Source: Owenia fusiformis
Taxonomy: Eukaryota; Annelida; Polychaeta; Sabellida; Oweniidae
DNA length: 64,000 bases
Assembly (NCBI GenBank): GCA_903813345.2
Contig: CAIIXF020000003.1
Span: 15,764,931 to 15,828,930, forward strand
Reading direction: 5' to 3'
Position 1 is the stretch's first letter. Every line of letters begins with the position of its first letter. Below the pieces are notes generated by a model. It was not told where the DNA came from, did no database searches, and saw only the letters and a program-made list of their open reading frames with translations. The translations under genes were made by a program, and so were the position numbers. Below are positions 39,594-51,674 of this stretch, piece by piece.

Positions 39594-40837
39594 TTCAAGT
39601 ATGAATATCACCGTCGAACAATCAGATAAGGAAGCCGTTCGCGGGCACCCTTGCACCCTGATATGAATATAATATAATTATATTTGTAAATGAATGTAAA
39701 TGAAAGATGGCCAAAAGACCAGTTGCTTGCTGTCAAGTAAACGACTGGGACCCCAAACGTGATTAAAAACTGTTTTTTCTGAGTAATATCAAATCACAAT
39801 CATTCAGTTTAAACAAGTCTACGCGAGGACCGAACCACGGTCGTCATACTTCCGCAAGACCATAGTCAAGTTTTAATATCTGGTGTACTTTAACGCTACT
39901 TATTTTGAACGTTCTAATTCAGAACTGGCGTCACGTTCTAAAAGGAACCTTCCAAAAATCATATTATCGGCGACAATCGAAGCAATTCAAAGAACAATCC
40001 TCATAATGACACATTCATCTTGAGTATTTCTACACAAGATTTGCCCCATTTGTTCACCATATAATCAACGATCAAAATCTTACAGTTGATCCCGAAACAA
40101 TCCAGGATTGCGTTCTAAAGCAATGGGCATGCTTAAAATGGCCGAGAAGTCAGCATGCATTGTTTTGTATATCTAAACAAAGACGTTAAATGGAAAGGAC
40201 CAAAAACGTTAAAACCTAGCAAGAAAAGCAAACTCTAAGTATAAACCAGTCGTAAAAAATAGACCCTATTTTTCCTAAAACCATTGTCCAACGTGTAAAG
40301 AAATAATGTCTAACATCCCTCTCCCCCTCCAATTAAGAAACAATATCTCGATCCAGGACCATAAGACCAACGGGTACTTCATTCAAACTAGAATCTTTTG
40401 AGAATGAATTCATGAATTTTCACGAGAACGATTACACTGAACGAAGTTAAATTCAATTGCATCACCAGATTTGAGAGAAGATATACGATATATGCATCCT
40501 ATCTTTAAATATTGATGATAGTATTATTCATCTACGGACTTACCTTCCAAACGATTTTGTATCTTTACTGGAAAGCTACAAACAACTTTCGATCCTGGCG
40601 AAATTTATATTAATCACTACAACTGTATCAACATAGACGATGAATGTACCATGCTTTGATATTTACAATATGTTCATTATGTGTATATTTTATTGCAATG
40701 TTCTTTTGTTCAATGTTTATGAAAACGCTTCTGTCTGACAATTTACATTGAATCTGCCATTATGAAAATGGCGATTAGCTGCACGCAATTACCACTTTAC
40801 GATATCATAAATCCTTAGAACTGAGCAGCAACTTGTA
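39594..40837. other. Intergenic, no feature seen
   Basis: No gene is supported; no repeat structure was recognised by eye. Confidence 0.5.
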
Positions 40838-40958
40838 TATTTTATCAAATCACTATGACTGAGTAATTTTGAAGACGATTTTATCAAATCACTATGACCG
40901 AGTGATTTTCAAGAATATTTTATCAAATCACTATGAACATATAATTCTAAAAGATATA
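40838..40958. repeat. Short tandem repeat, three copies
   Basis: TTTTATCAAATCACTATGAC recurs three times at spacing of about 38-40 bp with diverging spacers. Confidence 0.8.
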
Positions 40959-41149
40959 CAAGCAAAACAGTGATACTTCAGTGGATGTCTTTATTAATTC
41001 ATTTAATTTAACTTATTAACTCCAATATCCTCCATTATACATTTAATACTTGTCCTACTGGACAAATGTTTATGACTATTGAAGTTGAGATCGAAAACCT
41101 TTGAATACAGTGGACGCTAGTTGACTATTGTATCATAATTAATTTGGAC

Positions 41150-41278
41150 TTATGATATATCAAATTAAAGATAATTAAATTCCCTATCCACTGGTATAAA
41201 TTGTGACATGTTTTCATCAATAAAATCAATGCTTATTTTTAAAATACGAGTGTCCCATTTTTCGGACCACCCTATACA
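41150..41278 (-). mobile_element. Solo end of the 30.9-kb mariner-type family
   Basis: From TATGATATATCAAATTAAAG to GGACCACCCTATACATG it matches the right end of the element at 30861-32379, in the same orientation. The partner end is missing. Confidence 0.85.
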
Positions 41279-41574
41279 TGCAATTCACGGACGCCATTAA
41301 ATACAATTTGATGTGAAAGCAGTCCCAATGCAAACAAGAGGTTATGGGAGTGGGGCATTTTTCCTTTTTGTAGTGGCTCCTTTCCAAACATTTTCATCTA
41401 GTATGAGCCACGGATAAGCAACACTTCTCTTTATACAAACTTAAATAAAATATGTTGGTACGTTTTGAATATATTACCATTTTATGTCAAAAAACTCCAC
41501 AATACATGTACATTTATAGTACTCCATTACTAGATATAATTATTTTTTCTATATGAATATTTTAAGTTATTGAA

Positions 41575-41699
41575 TGATTTGAAATGATATACAGGATACA
41601 TTCTGCTCGAGGAATTCCGTATTAGAACGAGACAAAGTCGAGTGCCAATACAGAATATCGAGAGCAGAATATACCCTGAATTGCACTTAAAATCATTCT
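41575..41699. repeat. Hairpin palindrome f
   Basis: ATGATATACAGGATACATTC... pairs with ...CAGAATATACCCTGAATTGC. Inner pair TCTGCTCGAGGAATTCCGTATT / AATACAGAATATCGAGAGCAGA, loop AGAACGAGACAAAGTCGAGT. Confidence 0.75.
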
Positions 41700-41809
41700 A
41701 TAACGTTTTTATCGTGTGATTCTCTGTATTGCTACTGAGAATGTCCACTCCGTACCCATCTGTATTGCGACGGAGATGATCAATGGGGACAATCTCAGTG
41801 GCAATACAG

Positions 41810-41932
41810 ATTGGTACAGCACAAAAACTGACCAATCAGAAGGCTTCATTTTACAGATCATACGATAAAGATTAGTACAGCACAAGAACTGACCAATCAG
41901 AAGGCTTCATTTTACAGATCATACGATAAAAA
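41810..41932. repeat. 61-bp tandem duplication
   Basis: TACAGCACAAAAACTGACCA is repeated 61 bp later with two or three differences; both run to CATACGATAAA. Confidence 0.92.
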
Positions 41933-42173
41933 CATGTATAAAATGATAAACAACTACAAGTCACATAATATACCCAGCAAGATCAGAAGATGCATGCATC
42001 CGGAACCAGTTCGGAATCGATTCTTCCAACAAGACTAATTCTCAATGCAGCCATCTTTCACAATTTTGACATGGAGACCATTAAATTGTTCTCTAACTGT
42101 GACGTAATTTTATCCATGGTTACAACAATTGACTTACGAATTCGTATCGTAACTTTACGAAGTTTCTGTTAAT

Positions 42174-42888
42174 AGAGAGGTTAAGCAACACCACTTTTTA
42201 CAACGTAAACCGCGAACGGGAAGGCGCGCGCAGGTTTTTCTCAGGATGTGACGTCATATTGTTCTACTTATTTCCCGGTTTACGTACATCCAAACGTGAA
42301 AAATCAAAGTCTAGGTAGTCGTTCCGTAAAGGATTTTTCATACTTTATCAAGTTCGATTGAGATAAATATGATATAGGTCGAATACATAGATATGTTTGA
42401 CACAAATCTGTGTATATATCGAGATCATTTGTGTCCAATCTAATCAAATATAACTTGAATATTGAGGCACCCATTCCATATGTAAAATCTGATGAGATTA
42501 CATGCAATTGCAATTACCCACATGTCAACTCATCCTTATTCTTTATACATATTGTGACACCATAGTAATAAAACTATGAATGCCTTGAAGACTTGCTTTA
42601 AAGATATTATTGCGTCCAGTTGTATTTTGTAAGATTCAAGATGTCATAGAACACTACCAGGGTGTGAAACATCTCCTTTGTCAATAAAGTAATCGTTTTA
42701 TACTTTTAAAGTAGAAAATAAAACGAAACGCCGCTAAGAAAAAGAAAAAAAATCATTTTGAGGTTTGCGTTTGCGTTACGTCTAAAGTGCTCAGCTTAAA
42801 GCACGTTTGTTCATAGTACGTATACGGGAACGTAAAGGTTTACGTTTGCGGTTCGCGTCATAAAAAATCGTCTTGCTTAACCTCTCTA
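42174..42888. mobile_element. DNA-transposon MITE with TAGAGAGGTTAAGCAA ends
   Basis: Left TAGAGAGGTTAAGCAA, right TTGCTTAACCTCTCTA, 715 bp. Subterminal AACGTAAACCGCGAACG / GTTTGCGGTTCGCGTC are also inverted. No transposase was recognised; the open frames inside are short. Confidence 0.85.
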
Positions 42889-43731
42889 GTGACCCATTAG
42901 GAATACTTTAACCAACCATGGTGTTTGCTGTTAGGACGTTTGACTCAGTCTGCTGCACAACCCCCGAAAAGGATCACTGTATAGGAAGAACCTATCAAAT
43001 GTTTTGATGCTTTACTATCTCACCGCTTGTAATTCATAATCAACTAAAGACCAAAATGCTTGATCACTTCAACCTTCAACTAATTTAACCTATTTTTGAA
43101 TAGTAATATATACAAATCAGTTCCCTCGCTTAGGAAGCAAAGACAGTTTTGTACCAATGATAAAAAGACATGTTTCATTCGTAACAAACAATTGACATGT
43201 ATTCTCTTAGTTCTAACCATATTTCGAAACCGAACTTAAATACACACTTCGTATTAGGGGTCAAATATTTAGATGAAATTTGAAGGATAAAGATGATAAA
43301 ATCGAGAAAACAAAAAAAATATTTTCGACCGGAAGTCCGACCATGCTGAAACGAACACATCATGTCTTAATTTCCAGTTGATCACCAGTGATTATCAATG
43401 CATGCATCGTGATTTCTCTTATAAATAAACAACCAGGAATTCAACTTCAATGTCGATGGAAAAACAATTATTACATCCTGGTTGTTTCATGCGACATCTT
43501 GATGTCAATAATAATCCGGGCTATATTATGGGACTAATAAATAGATTTAGATATATTTCTGCAAAACATTTTGAACAACCCTTGTATGAAGATTCTAGCT
43601 CAATTTTGAAGGAAGATTATATCATAACAAAAATTAGGTTCTAGCTATGTTTGTGAAACTCTTTCTCTCTCATGCTATGGTGGTTTACTTTCAGAATTGT
43701 TTTTTTTTCAGAATTGTTGACAGACATGTCA
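42889..43731. other. Intergenic, no feature seen
   Basis: No gene is supported. The 3' UTR and polyadenylation site of the minus-strand FkbM-like gene should lie at or beyond the right part. Confidence 0.5.
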
Positions 43732-43974
43732 TCCTCCGATCACAGGGCTTCAAAATCCAGAATATATTCTATATTTTTACCTCCTACGATAAGCAGTTAC
43801 CATTTCCCCGATTAAGAACTCGCAATCTGATTGGCTGTCGCAACACTGCGACAGAAATCATTTATAAAGCCATTGCGCATAATGAGATCACGTGATTCAG
43901 TTAAATCGGGCGTTTCCAAGTGGTGATAGCAGGGGGAGAAGTAGGTACGAATTCTGGACACCTGCTCAGGAGGA
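43732..43974 (+). mobile_element. MITE family A, copy 4
   Basis: Full-length (243 bp), TCCTCCGATCACAGGGCTTC to CTCAGGAGGA with the CTGTCGCAACACTGCGACAG core. It ends 24 bp from the stop codon of the FkbM-like gene, so it probably lies in that gene's 3' UTR. Confidence 0.92.
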
Positions 43975-43998
43975 TGCAGACATGTAAGTAGTGATAGT

Positions 43999-46057
43999 TT
44001 ATGGCCATGGATGGGCATATATGCCATGGTTTCTGAGTTCAACAAAGAAATTATTGGCGTCTTCTAAAGAATATTCTTTAAAAGCATCCCAGCCCGATTT
44101 TTTCATGTATGGATGTTTATAGTGAATCTCGACAAATAATTCATCTATCAGCGGCCATGTTCCTCTTTTCTTCAAATAGTCGAGAACTCTGTATTCCGAA
44201 CCTTCAATATCCATCTTAATGACCAAGAAATCGTCTGATTTAATCCCTAATTTGTTAACAATGAAATCAGCAATATCTGTCTTTGTTGTTGACGATTCTA
44301 CCCCAACGAATGTTTCGTATAGTCTGACTCGGCTCTTTTCCTTTTCTGGTATGCAAAACAGGTTTCTTTTTACTTCAAAAGCGTAAATTTCCTTGAAATT
44401 GCATGGATAGTTTTCAATGAACCAGCCAACGCTGGATTCGAACGTCTTGGCGCCTAAATCTATCAGTACTTGGCGGGGAAATGTTGAGCAATTCACTTTC
44501 CTGAAAAAATATAACGCATATATTGTTTACTTCCTTATTCTTACACTTCTTGTTAATAAACGGTTTTTAGTGTTGACCTTCTTCTGTTTGATGCTTGACC
44601 TTTAGGTGACCTTTGTATTGACATTGAAGCAAAAATACTCCAACATTTAAATAGGATCATAACCTAAATAAACATATCTATCTAAATATCTTCATTCAAA
44701 TTTTCAATTAACATTGACCTTTTTGACCCTGACAACATTACAAGATATTCATTTTCTAAATATTAATGTATGTCATATAGAGCTTTTACTACTACTAAGG
44801 TCAAAGTTCAATGGCGGATCCAGAAGCTAAAAAGGGGGGCCCAAATTTTGAGTCAGTAAAAATTGAGCACTTAAAACCAAAAATTGAGCCCAAAATCTAA
44901 GTCCCATTTTTGAAAATATGCCAAAATGCCCATTTTTGGGGCCCTAATTTTTTTCTGGGGCCACACAAGGGACACCCCCAGATCCACCACTGAAGTTAGG
45001 CGAGGTGTGTGTTAATGGACAAGGAAAAGGCTGAGGAGGTCCATCAGATTTTTCGACTTCATTTCCAAAATCAGAATAGAATATTTTTAAGAACTCTTGT
45101 GAGGCAGCTGACCTTTCATGATGATGTATTATCGTTTTTTAAAGAAATTAAGATTTCAAAGTTAATGAACAACATTTTAAAACCAATTATTTTAGTCCCT
45201 TTTTGAAGCAGTTACTGCCTGCGTCATACCTAACTACATCCATGTACATTCAACCTTTTTAGTTTTGCTATGGCAACGACTATGACATTTCATGATGTAT
45301 CGTTTTTTTAATGAACTTGATAATAACAGTATTTCAAGCCAAATGACGATTTCAGAGTTCATAAACTACATTTACAACCAATCATTTTAGTCCCTTTTTG
45401 AAGCAGTTACTTTGCCTGCGCATACCTGACTAAATTCATGTACATTCATCCTTTTTAGTTTTGATATGGCAACGACTATTTCATTTCATGATGTATAGCT
45501 TTTGTTGACTCGTTTTATTATTCTATAATGGATTCCTAATTGCAGCTCATGTTTGTACGCAGTGCCTCTGGGTCAAATATACATCCAAATGGAGTGTGAA
45601 TACATGCAGTTTACAGAATAAAAATAACAAAAAAGAAAATGATTAATATTTACATAGATCTGCAATCAGTTTCCCTCCATTTCGTGTTTCTGATTACACG
45701 GCGGTTATTTGTAATGGTGATAAAAGAGTTTCATGTTCTAATTCATGCAATTTCTCACATATTCCAAACACCACCAGCAACCTACCTTCCCAATAAATGT
45801 TCCACCAGGTGATCCTTGCTCTCGATATCTTTAGTTCTTTTAAGATAGTAATTTTTCCTAAAGTGATACTCAGGTTCAAGTTTTTCAATGTTTAATTGTT
45901 TGTATGATACACTATGTCCTGCATTTGTATTTGTAATACGAGAACGTGTGGTGTTCTCAGAAGTTCTTTCACGCATCCTGATTTCAGTCAAACATAACAC
46001 AAGGAGCCCAATAGTCAGGGAACAAAAAATGATTAGATGAACTTTTGAAAACTTCAT
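43999..46057 (-). CDS. FkbM-family methyltransferase-like membrane-anchored protein
   Basis: A complete two-exon gene of 257 aa. Exon 1 (46057-45786) starts MKFSKVHLIIFCSLTIGLLV, a signal anchor (about residues 7-23), then a charged stalk. Donor GTAGGT, phase 2. Exon 2 (44500-43999; acceptor TTTTTTCAG) encodes the catalytic-type domain: VLIDLGAKTFESSVGWF (SAM-binding loop), IYAFEV, DDFLVIKMDIEGSEYRVLDY (the FkbM KMDIEGxE signature), IDELFVEIHYKHPYM, and ends HGIYAHPWP. FkbM proteins are SAM-dependent O-methyltransferase relatives. A type II topology in the Golgi and a glycan or protein substrate are inference. Intron 44501-45785. Confidence 0.9.
44809..44993. repeat. Foldback repeat in the FkbM-like intron
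   Basis: Ends AATGGCGGATCCAG / GATCCACCACTGAAG are inverted; the inside is rich in 'GGGGGGCCC' and 'TTTTTGGGGCC'. A region of similar style is at 58727-58925. Confidence 0.7.
45115..45500. repeat. 196-bp tandem duplication in the FkbM-like intron
   Basis: GTCCCTTTTTGAAGCAGTTA occurs at 45194 and 45390. Both copies continue through CATGTACATTCA, TATGGCAACGACTAT and CATTTCATGATGTAT. Confidence 0.9.
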
Positions 46058-46122
46058 TACTATATTCCGATTGCCAACTCGTGATATTCACCGTATGTAT
46101 TCCCAACGACTATAAAATGATT

Positions 46123-46132
46123 CATTTTATAA
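46123..46132 (-). promoter_or_regulatory. Possible TATA box of the FkbM-like gene
   Basis: On minus it reads TTATAAAATG about 65 nt before the ATG at 46057. The spacing suits a short 5' UTR. In AT-rich DNA the chance level is high. Confidence 0.3.
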
Positions 46133-46583
46133 AGTCATTAATCTCCGTCAAAATATGGCATTAGCCGTTGCGATGTTTATCATGCATTTTTATTTTGAAT
46201 TTCATGAAGGAATGTTTCGCTATTTTAATTTTACGTTATATTTATCATAAAACAAGCTTTAAAAGAACTTGGGGCAATGAGGTCTTCCGGAGAATATATA
46301 TCTTCCTATTTCTAAAAACATACACACCCCAACTATGTACAACGCACGTTCACTAATGGTAACGAATATTATTACCACCTTGCCGGGCCAGTTCTAGGGG
46401 TTTTAGTGCTAGTTTAGAAGGCGTTCATTGTACTATATCGACCTGAGAAATGTGTGACGTCATAGTAGTGGTCCATATGGACCGGTCTAGAATATATTCT
46501 GGACCGGCAATTTTCCCCGGGAAATTAAATATCGTTCAATGCGTAAGATTTTCTTGCTGTTTCAGTCCTGGTCGTTAACGGTG

Positions 46584-46707
46584 GTAATAATACTAATAAC
46601 GTCATTTCTGCGAGCGATATAGTGAAATATTCGACCTTGGGCCTTCGGCCCTTGGTCCAATATTTCACTATATCGCCCTTAGAAATGACGTTATTGTACT
46701 ATTATTA
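46584..46707. repeat. Hairpin palindrome g
   Basis: Long arms GTAATAATACTAATAACGTC / GACGTTATTGTACTATTATT and GCGATATAGTGAAATATTCG / CCAATATTTCACTATATCGC, with centre CCTTGGGCCTTCGGCCCTTG. Confidence 0.9.
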
Positions 46708-47534
46708 ATGCCTTGGTCGCATTTGATCTACGGCAACCGTAAAGACAGTAGCTTCCAAAATATGAGAGAAACATGCAGCATACTTTCTGACCTAATTTTT
46801 GGCTTTTGACTTTCCATGAAAAAACAATTGCTTTCAATTTTATGTTTTTGTAAAACTGTAAATGTATAACTATACTAATGTAAATGTTATGGTTAAATAA
46901 AGTAATTATATCTTAATTTTATTGAAACGGCAATACCAAGATAACTACATGAATTATAACATAATAAAATAAGTTATATTTGTGGATTAACAGTGAGTGT
47001 GAGTTTCAAAAAATACCAGAAATACACAGCTGGTAAGTTAATTTTTGTTTAGACTACACATTTTGAAAGTACGATATTAAAATAGTAAATCTTAATCATT
47101 GTGACATTATTATCGCAGGCCACTATGTTTACTAGCTGATCCTTAATCATCTTAATATGTTTCATTCAAAATAAGATGTTTTTGCACCCTCAGTAGACTT
47201 TGAAGTACTTTTTATAGTTTAGTTTAAGTTTTAGTTTAAAATAGTTTATTTTTGTGTCACTGATATTTCAATATACATATAAAATACATAATAAAAACAA
47301 CATTTTGTAACATCACCAGCCGGTGCCGACTTATGAGACACAGTATACATTATATCTGAGTTTCACCCATTACTACCCCCAATGGGCAGCTTGGGTCAAC
47401 ATTCATAAAGACAGAGACATATGATGTCTCTGGTAAAGATTTATACATTAATAACCAATGATATCAATTCACAACTCTTATAATCAGTTTGGCATAATTA
47501 AGCAGTTCATGGAATCATATTGTCAATCATTTCA
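46708..47534. other. Intergenic, no feature seen
   Basis: AT-rich, no supported gene. Confidence 0.5.
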
Positions 47535-47765
47535 TTCAATACGATATATTGCACCTAATGTAAGATGGATATTGCATAATAAATACATATATTGCACTAA
47601 ATATGAGTAGCATGTTGCATATGGTCAAATATTACAATAAATACAAATATTGCACTAAATGTGAATTGCATAATGCATACGGTAGAAGACAGATATTACA
47701 ATAAATACATACATTGCACTAAATGTGGGTAGCATGTTGCATCTGGTCAAATATTACAATAAATA
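47535..47765. repeat. Tandem repeat, TATTGCACTAAATGTGAG-type units
   Basis: ATAAATACATATATTGCACTAAAT-like units recur about every 40-65 bp. More units are at 48219-48345 beyond palindrome h, so the palindrome interrupts one array. Confidence 0.8.
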
Positions 47766-47767
47766 CA

Positions 47768-47911
47768 GAATATCACATCATTTTGAGTGATATCATTTTT
47801 GATCGCCGAGTTGATATCAAATATCAACACGAGTGAGCGAAGCGAATGAGTGTTGATATTTGATACCTACGAGGCGATAAAATGATATCACGAGAAATTA
47901 TGCGATATTGG
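47768..47911. repeat. Hairpin palindrome h
   Basis: GAGTGATATCATTTTTGATCG / CGATAAAATGATATCACGAG and TTGATATCAAATATCAACAC / GTGTTGATATTTGATACC, loop GAGTGAGCGAAGCGAATGAG. It splits the surrounding tandem array. Confidence 0.88.
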
Positions 47912-48218
47912 GTTTATCCCATGAGTTTCCCATGTGAATGTCGAAATTCGCCAATTCTTCGTCAGACGAAGACTTAAAGAGAATAAATTAACGGACCTAT
48001 TTTCTCAAAAGAGAATATATTATCTGACCTAATTTCCAACAGTATTGTGGCGCGAAATGCAAATGTGATATCACACGGATATGCGTGAGATAAACGATAT
48101 CACACGCATATGAGTTTGATAAACGATATTCTGGAAAATACCACACAGATTTCAATAATATCAGAAATATCAATAGCTGTTATTGTACAGATAACACATT
48201 AATCGTGGGATAAATATG

Positions 48219-48345
48219 AATATTGCACTAAGTGTGAGATGGATATTGCATAATAAATACATATATTGCACTAAATGTGAGTTGCAAGTTATCAAATATT
48301 GCAATAAATACATATATTGCCCTAAATGTGATTTGCATGACTGAA
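48219..48345. repeat. Second block of the TATTGCACTAAATGTGAG array
   Basis: Units similar to 47535-47765 in the same orientation. Confidence 0.8.
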
Positions 48346-48539
48346 TAAATACAACGAGAACCCCATAGTTAATATACACCTCTGTAGTAGTGTTCGAGAC
48401 CATCTTCCCCAAGGTCGATAGTTCAAAGCACTTAAGAGGGGCGTCATAAAACCAAGGAGCTTCTGACTAGATACACTTTTAGATAGATATTTTATAAAAG
48501 AAACTTAGGTGACATGCATACTCATTTAGTGCCTAGCCT

Positions 48540-50145
48540 TTATAGCCTATCAATATTAAGAGATCTCTTATTGCACATATTGCAAACTAAAGCTCCTAAT
48601 GGTCTTTGGAGTAAAGTACAATTCATAATGGAGACAAAAAGAAGTGTAGAATTGGCTGATGTTACATCTAAATAAGGCAATTTCTGTTTAACATTTTCAT
48701 AAAATTTACATCTTAGATCATTATAATGGCTACATTCTAATAAGAAATGCTTTTCATTTTCAATACAATTCATGTCACATAATAAGCATTTCCTTTCGTG
48801 TAATGGTATACCTGTGTAGCGCCCTGTTTCAATTGCTAAGGGCAAAGTACCAGTTCTGAATCTAGCAAGTGACCTACGGTGATGTACCGGGCCAAATACC
48901 CTTCCTTGCAAACACCATATTTGTACAGTCTATATTGCCTCAATTTATTGCCATTTATTTCATTATTTCTATCATCCCATATGTTATGGATAAACGAATG
49001 GCTATAGACACCCCTGGGGTCACTTAACATTTTTTGAAATATTGCAATGTCGTTAATATCCTTGATATGTAAGACCAAATTGTAGATAAATATGTATATT
49101 TTCAAGAAATAGCAATAAAAAGCATTCAAGATTCCTGATATAAGTATATTTTGGTTGATTCGGGAGTTATGTATCACTTCCTGTGAAAATGTGAATTTTT
49201 TATCAGTCTCAGAAAATGTCTCTAGAATGTATAAACCCAACTTGGCAGATGTCCCATTGTTTGATTGTGTCACTCTATACACTCATTGGATTAATAGGTC
49301 ATTCTGAGCGGATGAATATAATTTTTCATATGTGTCAGCCCAGTGGTTCAGAACTATCTGTTTATCATACGCCAATTCACCAGATTGATTTTTCATTGTC
49401 CATGGAACATCTTTGGTACGCTCATTGGCTATTCCTATTATCCCTATGTATTTCCAAAAGTCTTGTGAACTGGATGATTTGTACATGATTTAGAACGTTT
49501 GTGGGTTGGATTGGTTTGCTGGGGTATAGGTTCACATAAACGGTCCATTTCTGTTGACATTGTCTTAACAAATGTGTCATAAAGAGTTTTTATTTGATTG
49601 ACAGATACTTCTTCATTTGTTATCCTATCTTATGTTTCCATTATTTGCCGAGAAAGTTCTTCATTTGTAAAGAAATCACCTGTGATTCCATTTGTTTTAT
49701 ATCTTTTAGGTGGCTGTACTAAAGGTGTTTCTGCATCAATCATTTCATCCAAATTGTATACAGATTCAGTTGAATCCTGTAAACATTTCAGAGTGCATGT
49801 CAAGATAGAATGATCGGGAAGTGCTGTAGGGGCAGTGAGATTATAACCGTCAATAATGGTTGTCATCCGATGAACTTTAAAAATTTTCATAATTTTCAAG
49901 AGATTCCTGTGGACAACACATATAGTCCACCACTGAGCGTCCTTTTTGAGAAATACATGTAAAATCGTTGTTTTCCTTGTCATAGCGACCATTTAGAATG
50001 CAGATGTTACTATCAATTAAAAATGTTAGGAAGCTTGATTTGTGACCATTTTCTTGTGTGTCGAGTATATCTCTTTCACGTACATCGTCGATTCCTTCAA
50101 TATAGTCAGTATTCATTCCAATCCTAGCATTAAAATCGCCCATTA
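48540..50145 (-). mobile_element. Non-LTR retrotransposon (LINE), internally deleted
   Basis: Read on minus: the C-terminal part of an AP-type endonuclease (GDFNARIGMNTDYIEG, FTCISQKGRSVVDYMCC, about 50143-49880). Next is a linker with FWKYIGIIGIANERTKDVPW and WADTYEKLYSS (about 49460-49300). Then comes a C-terminal domain with LARFRTGTLPLAIETGR and CLLCDMNCIENEKHFLLECS (about 48880-48720). No reverse transcriptase motif lies between them, and frames are broken. It is a dead copy. Confidence 0.85.
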
Positions 50146-50299
50146 TACAAAGATATATAATAAGGAACTATCTGGCATTATGTATGACTCTCAGGAAAAT
50201 GTTTTAAATGTTTACTCTACAGTATGTGTTTCAACTATTTTATCCCGTTAAGAACGCGTGGACTGTTTAACGGTTCAATGTGGTTTCAGAAAGATACCT

Positions 50300-50840
50300 T
50301 ACCCCCCCCACCCTATCACACCAAATTTTACGAAAACGTCGTAAAACGGCTCAATCTAGCTGTGGTCGGGAAATATGTCTAAAATAATTAGCTACTTCGT
50401 TCCTAAACAGTCTTCAATACGTCCATCTCATTCGCAGTTCGTTCAGGTCGCACCACGTCGGTGTACAACGTCGTATAACGCGTCCCTTAGTCTAGAAGGT
50501 CATCATGACCTGATTAAAGAACGGTATGGTCTAACCAAAGATGTGGAGAAATATGAAACTTTCGTTTTTTACCTTGAGGAAGTATTGGGTGAAAAGATCT
50601 TTCAATTAACGGACGGATATAACAAGAAAACGAAAAAGAAGCTTCGAGAGGCTTTCAAGGATTTGACCAGGACTTTGAGGAAACACAAGAAGTTGGAGCC
50701 AGCAATAGAAAGGCTGATAGACGCCGAACAAAGATTGAAAATAGAAAATGAGAAATATCGTACGATGGAGCTTGAAATAGCACTATTGCAAAAATAGAAA
50801 TGCATAAACCCACTACCGCTTCGATGGACACTAGTACCCA
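50300..50840 (+). mobile_element. DNA transposon, partial copy carrying a 140-aa ORF
   Basis: The left end CCCCCCCCACCCTATCACAC resembles the terminal repeat of the element at 62399-63038. The next about 220 bp match that element inverted. No matching right end was found. Confidence 0.7.
50375..50797 (+). CDS. 140-aa transposon-borne ORF, function unknown
   Basis: Family not recognised. The N-terminal 50 residues (MSKIISYFVPKQSSIRPSHS and on, to LEGHHDLIKERYG) are shared with the broken copy at 62717-62956. Residues about 53-140 are rich in Lys/Glu/Leu and heptad-like (YETFVFYLEEVLGEKIFQL, later RLIDAEQRLKIENEKY), predicting a helical or coiled-coil segment. Either a short accessory protein of the element or the start of a truncated transposase. 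The frame is intact with a clear ATG. Confidence 0.5.
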   Translation: MSKIISYFVPKQSSIRPSHSQFVQVAPRRCTTSYNASLSLEGHHDLIKERYGLTKDVEKYETFVFYLEEVLGEKIFQLTDGYNKKTKKKLREAFKDLTRTLRKHKKLEPAIERLIDAEQRLKIENEKYRTMELEIALLQK

Positions 50841-51051
50841 CGTATTAGTTACGAACTGACATGAAAAAAAGTACTCTGGTTAAGGGACAGCTGATAACTG
50901 ACCACTGGGCAAAGATTATTTTCTTTGTATTAGAATCCAGTAATATATTTTACTAAGCAACATTGATTCAAAATACAAGATGTTATATTTTGTTCCTTAT
51001 CAATATTATCAAGAATAATTTACGTCAAGCTCGACCTAATAGTTATATAAG

Positions 51052-51158
51052 GGTTATGTACTGGGAGGTTTTGGATACAGGATTTATCCCGGTCCCTCGG
51101 GATATACACATATTTCCCGAGGGATAAACCCTGTATCCAAAACCGACTGTACATAACA
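51052..51158. repeat. Hairpin palindrome i
   Basis: GTTATGTACTGGGAGGTTTT / AACCGACTGTACATAAC and GGATACAGGATTTATCCCGG / CGAGGGATAAACCCTGTATCC, with CCCTCGGG repeated in the centre. A half copy is at 24893. Confidence 0.88.
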
Positions 51159-51400
51159 CATGTATTTCATTTAAGATACGCATTTTCTTGGTGTTTTAAA
51201 GTGTTTTTAAGTTTCTGAGATTTTCAAACTCATATAACTCATATTTTGAAAAAAAAAATTTGAAAAAAAAAATTGAAAAAAATGTGAAAATTTTTTTTAA
51301 AAAGAATGTGAAAAAATCTTTTGGAAAAAATGGGGAAAATCTTTTCGAAAAAATGCAGGAGCGGGACTGGGATGGATATAGCGTGTATCCATCCCGCCCC
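51159..51400. repeat. Low-complexity GAAAAAA/AATTTTT stretch
   Basis: Runs of A with regular GTGAAAAA spacing at 51245-51355. The open frame across it is an artefact of low complexity. Confidence 0.7.
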
Positions 51401-51674
51401 GGGCCTTGGCTAGATACAGTATATATTCCCGCTCGTTATGTACCTAAAACCATAGTAGGTATGAAATACATATTATTATTATATCACTATCTAGCTAGCG
51501 ACAGTATGATTGGTCAAAACCGGGTCACATGTCGTGGGATATCTGGCGATATTCAATGGCAATGCTAATCAGATAAGACAACCGTGAGATATCTAGCGAT
51601 ATCCCACGCTCCCGGGAATTTTCAAAGAATTTGTTTTCGTTCAGTGTAAATAATTTAGTTCAGTTTAAGTCAAA

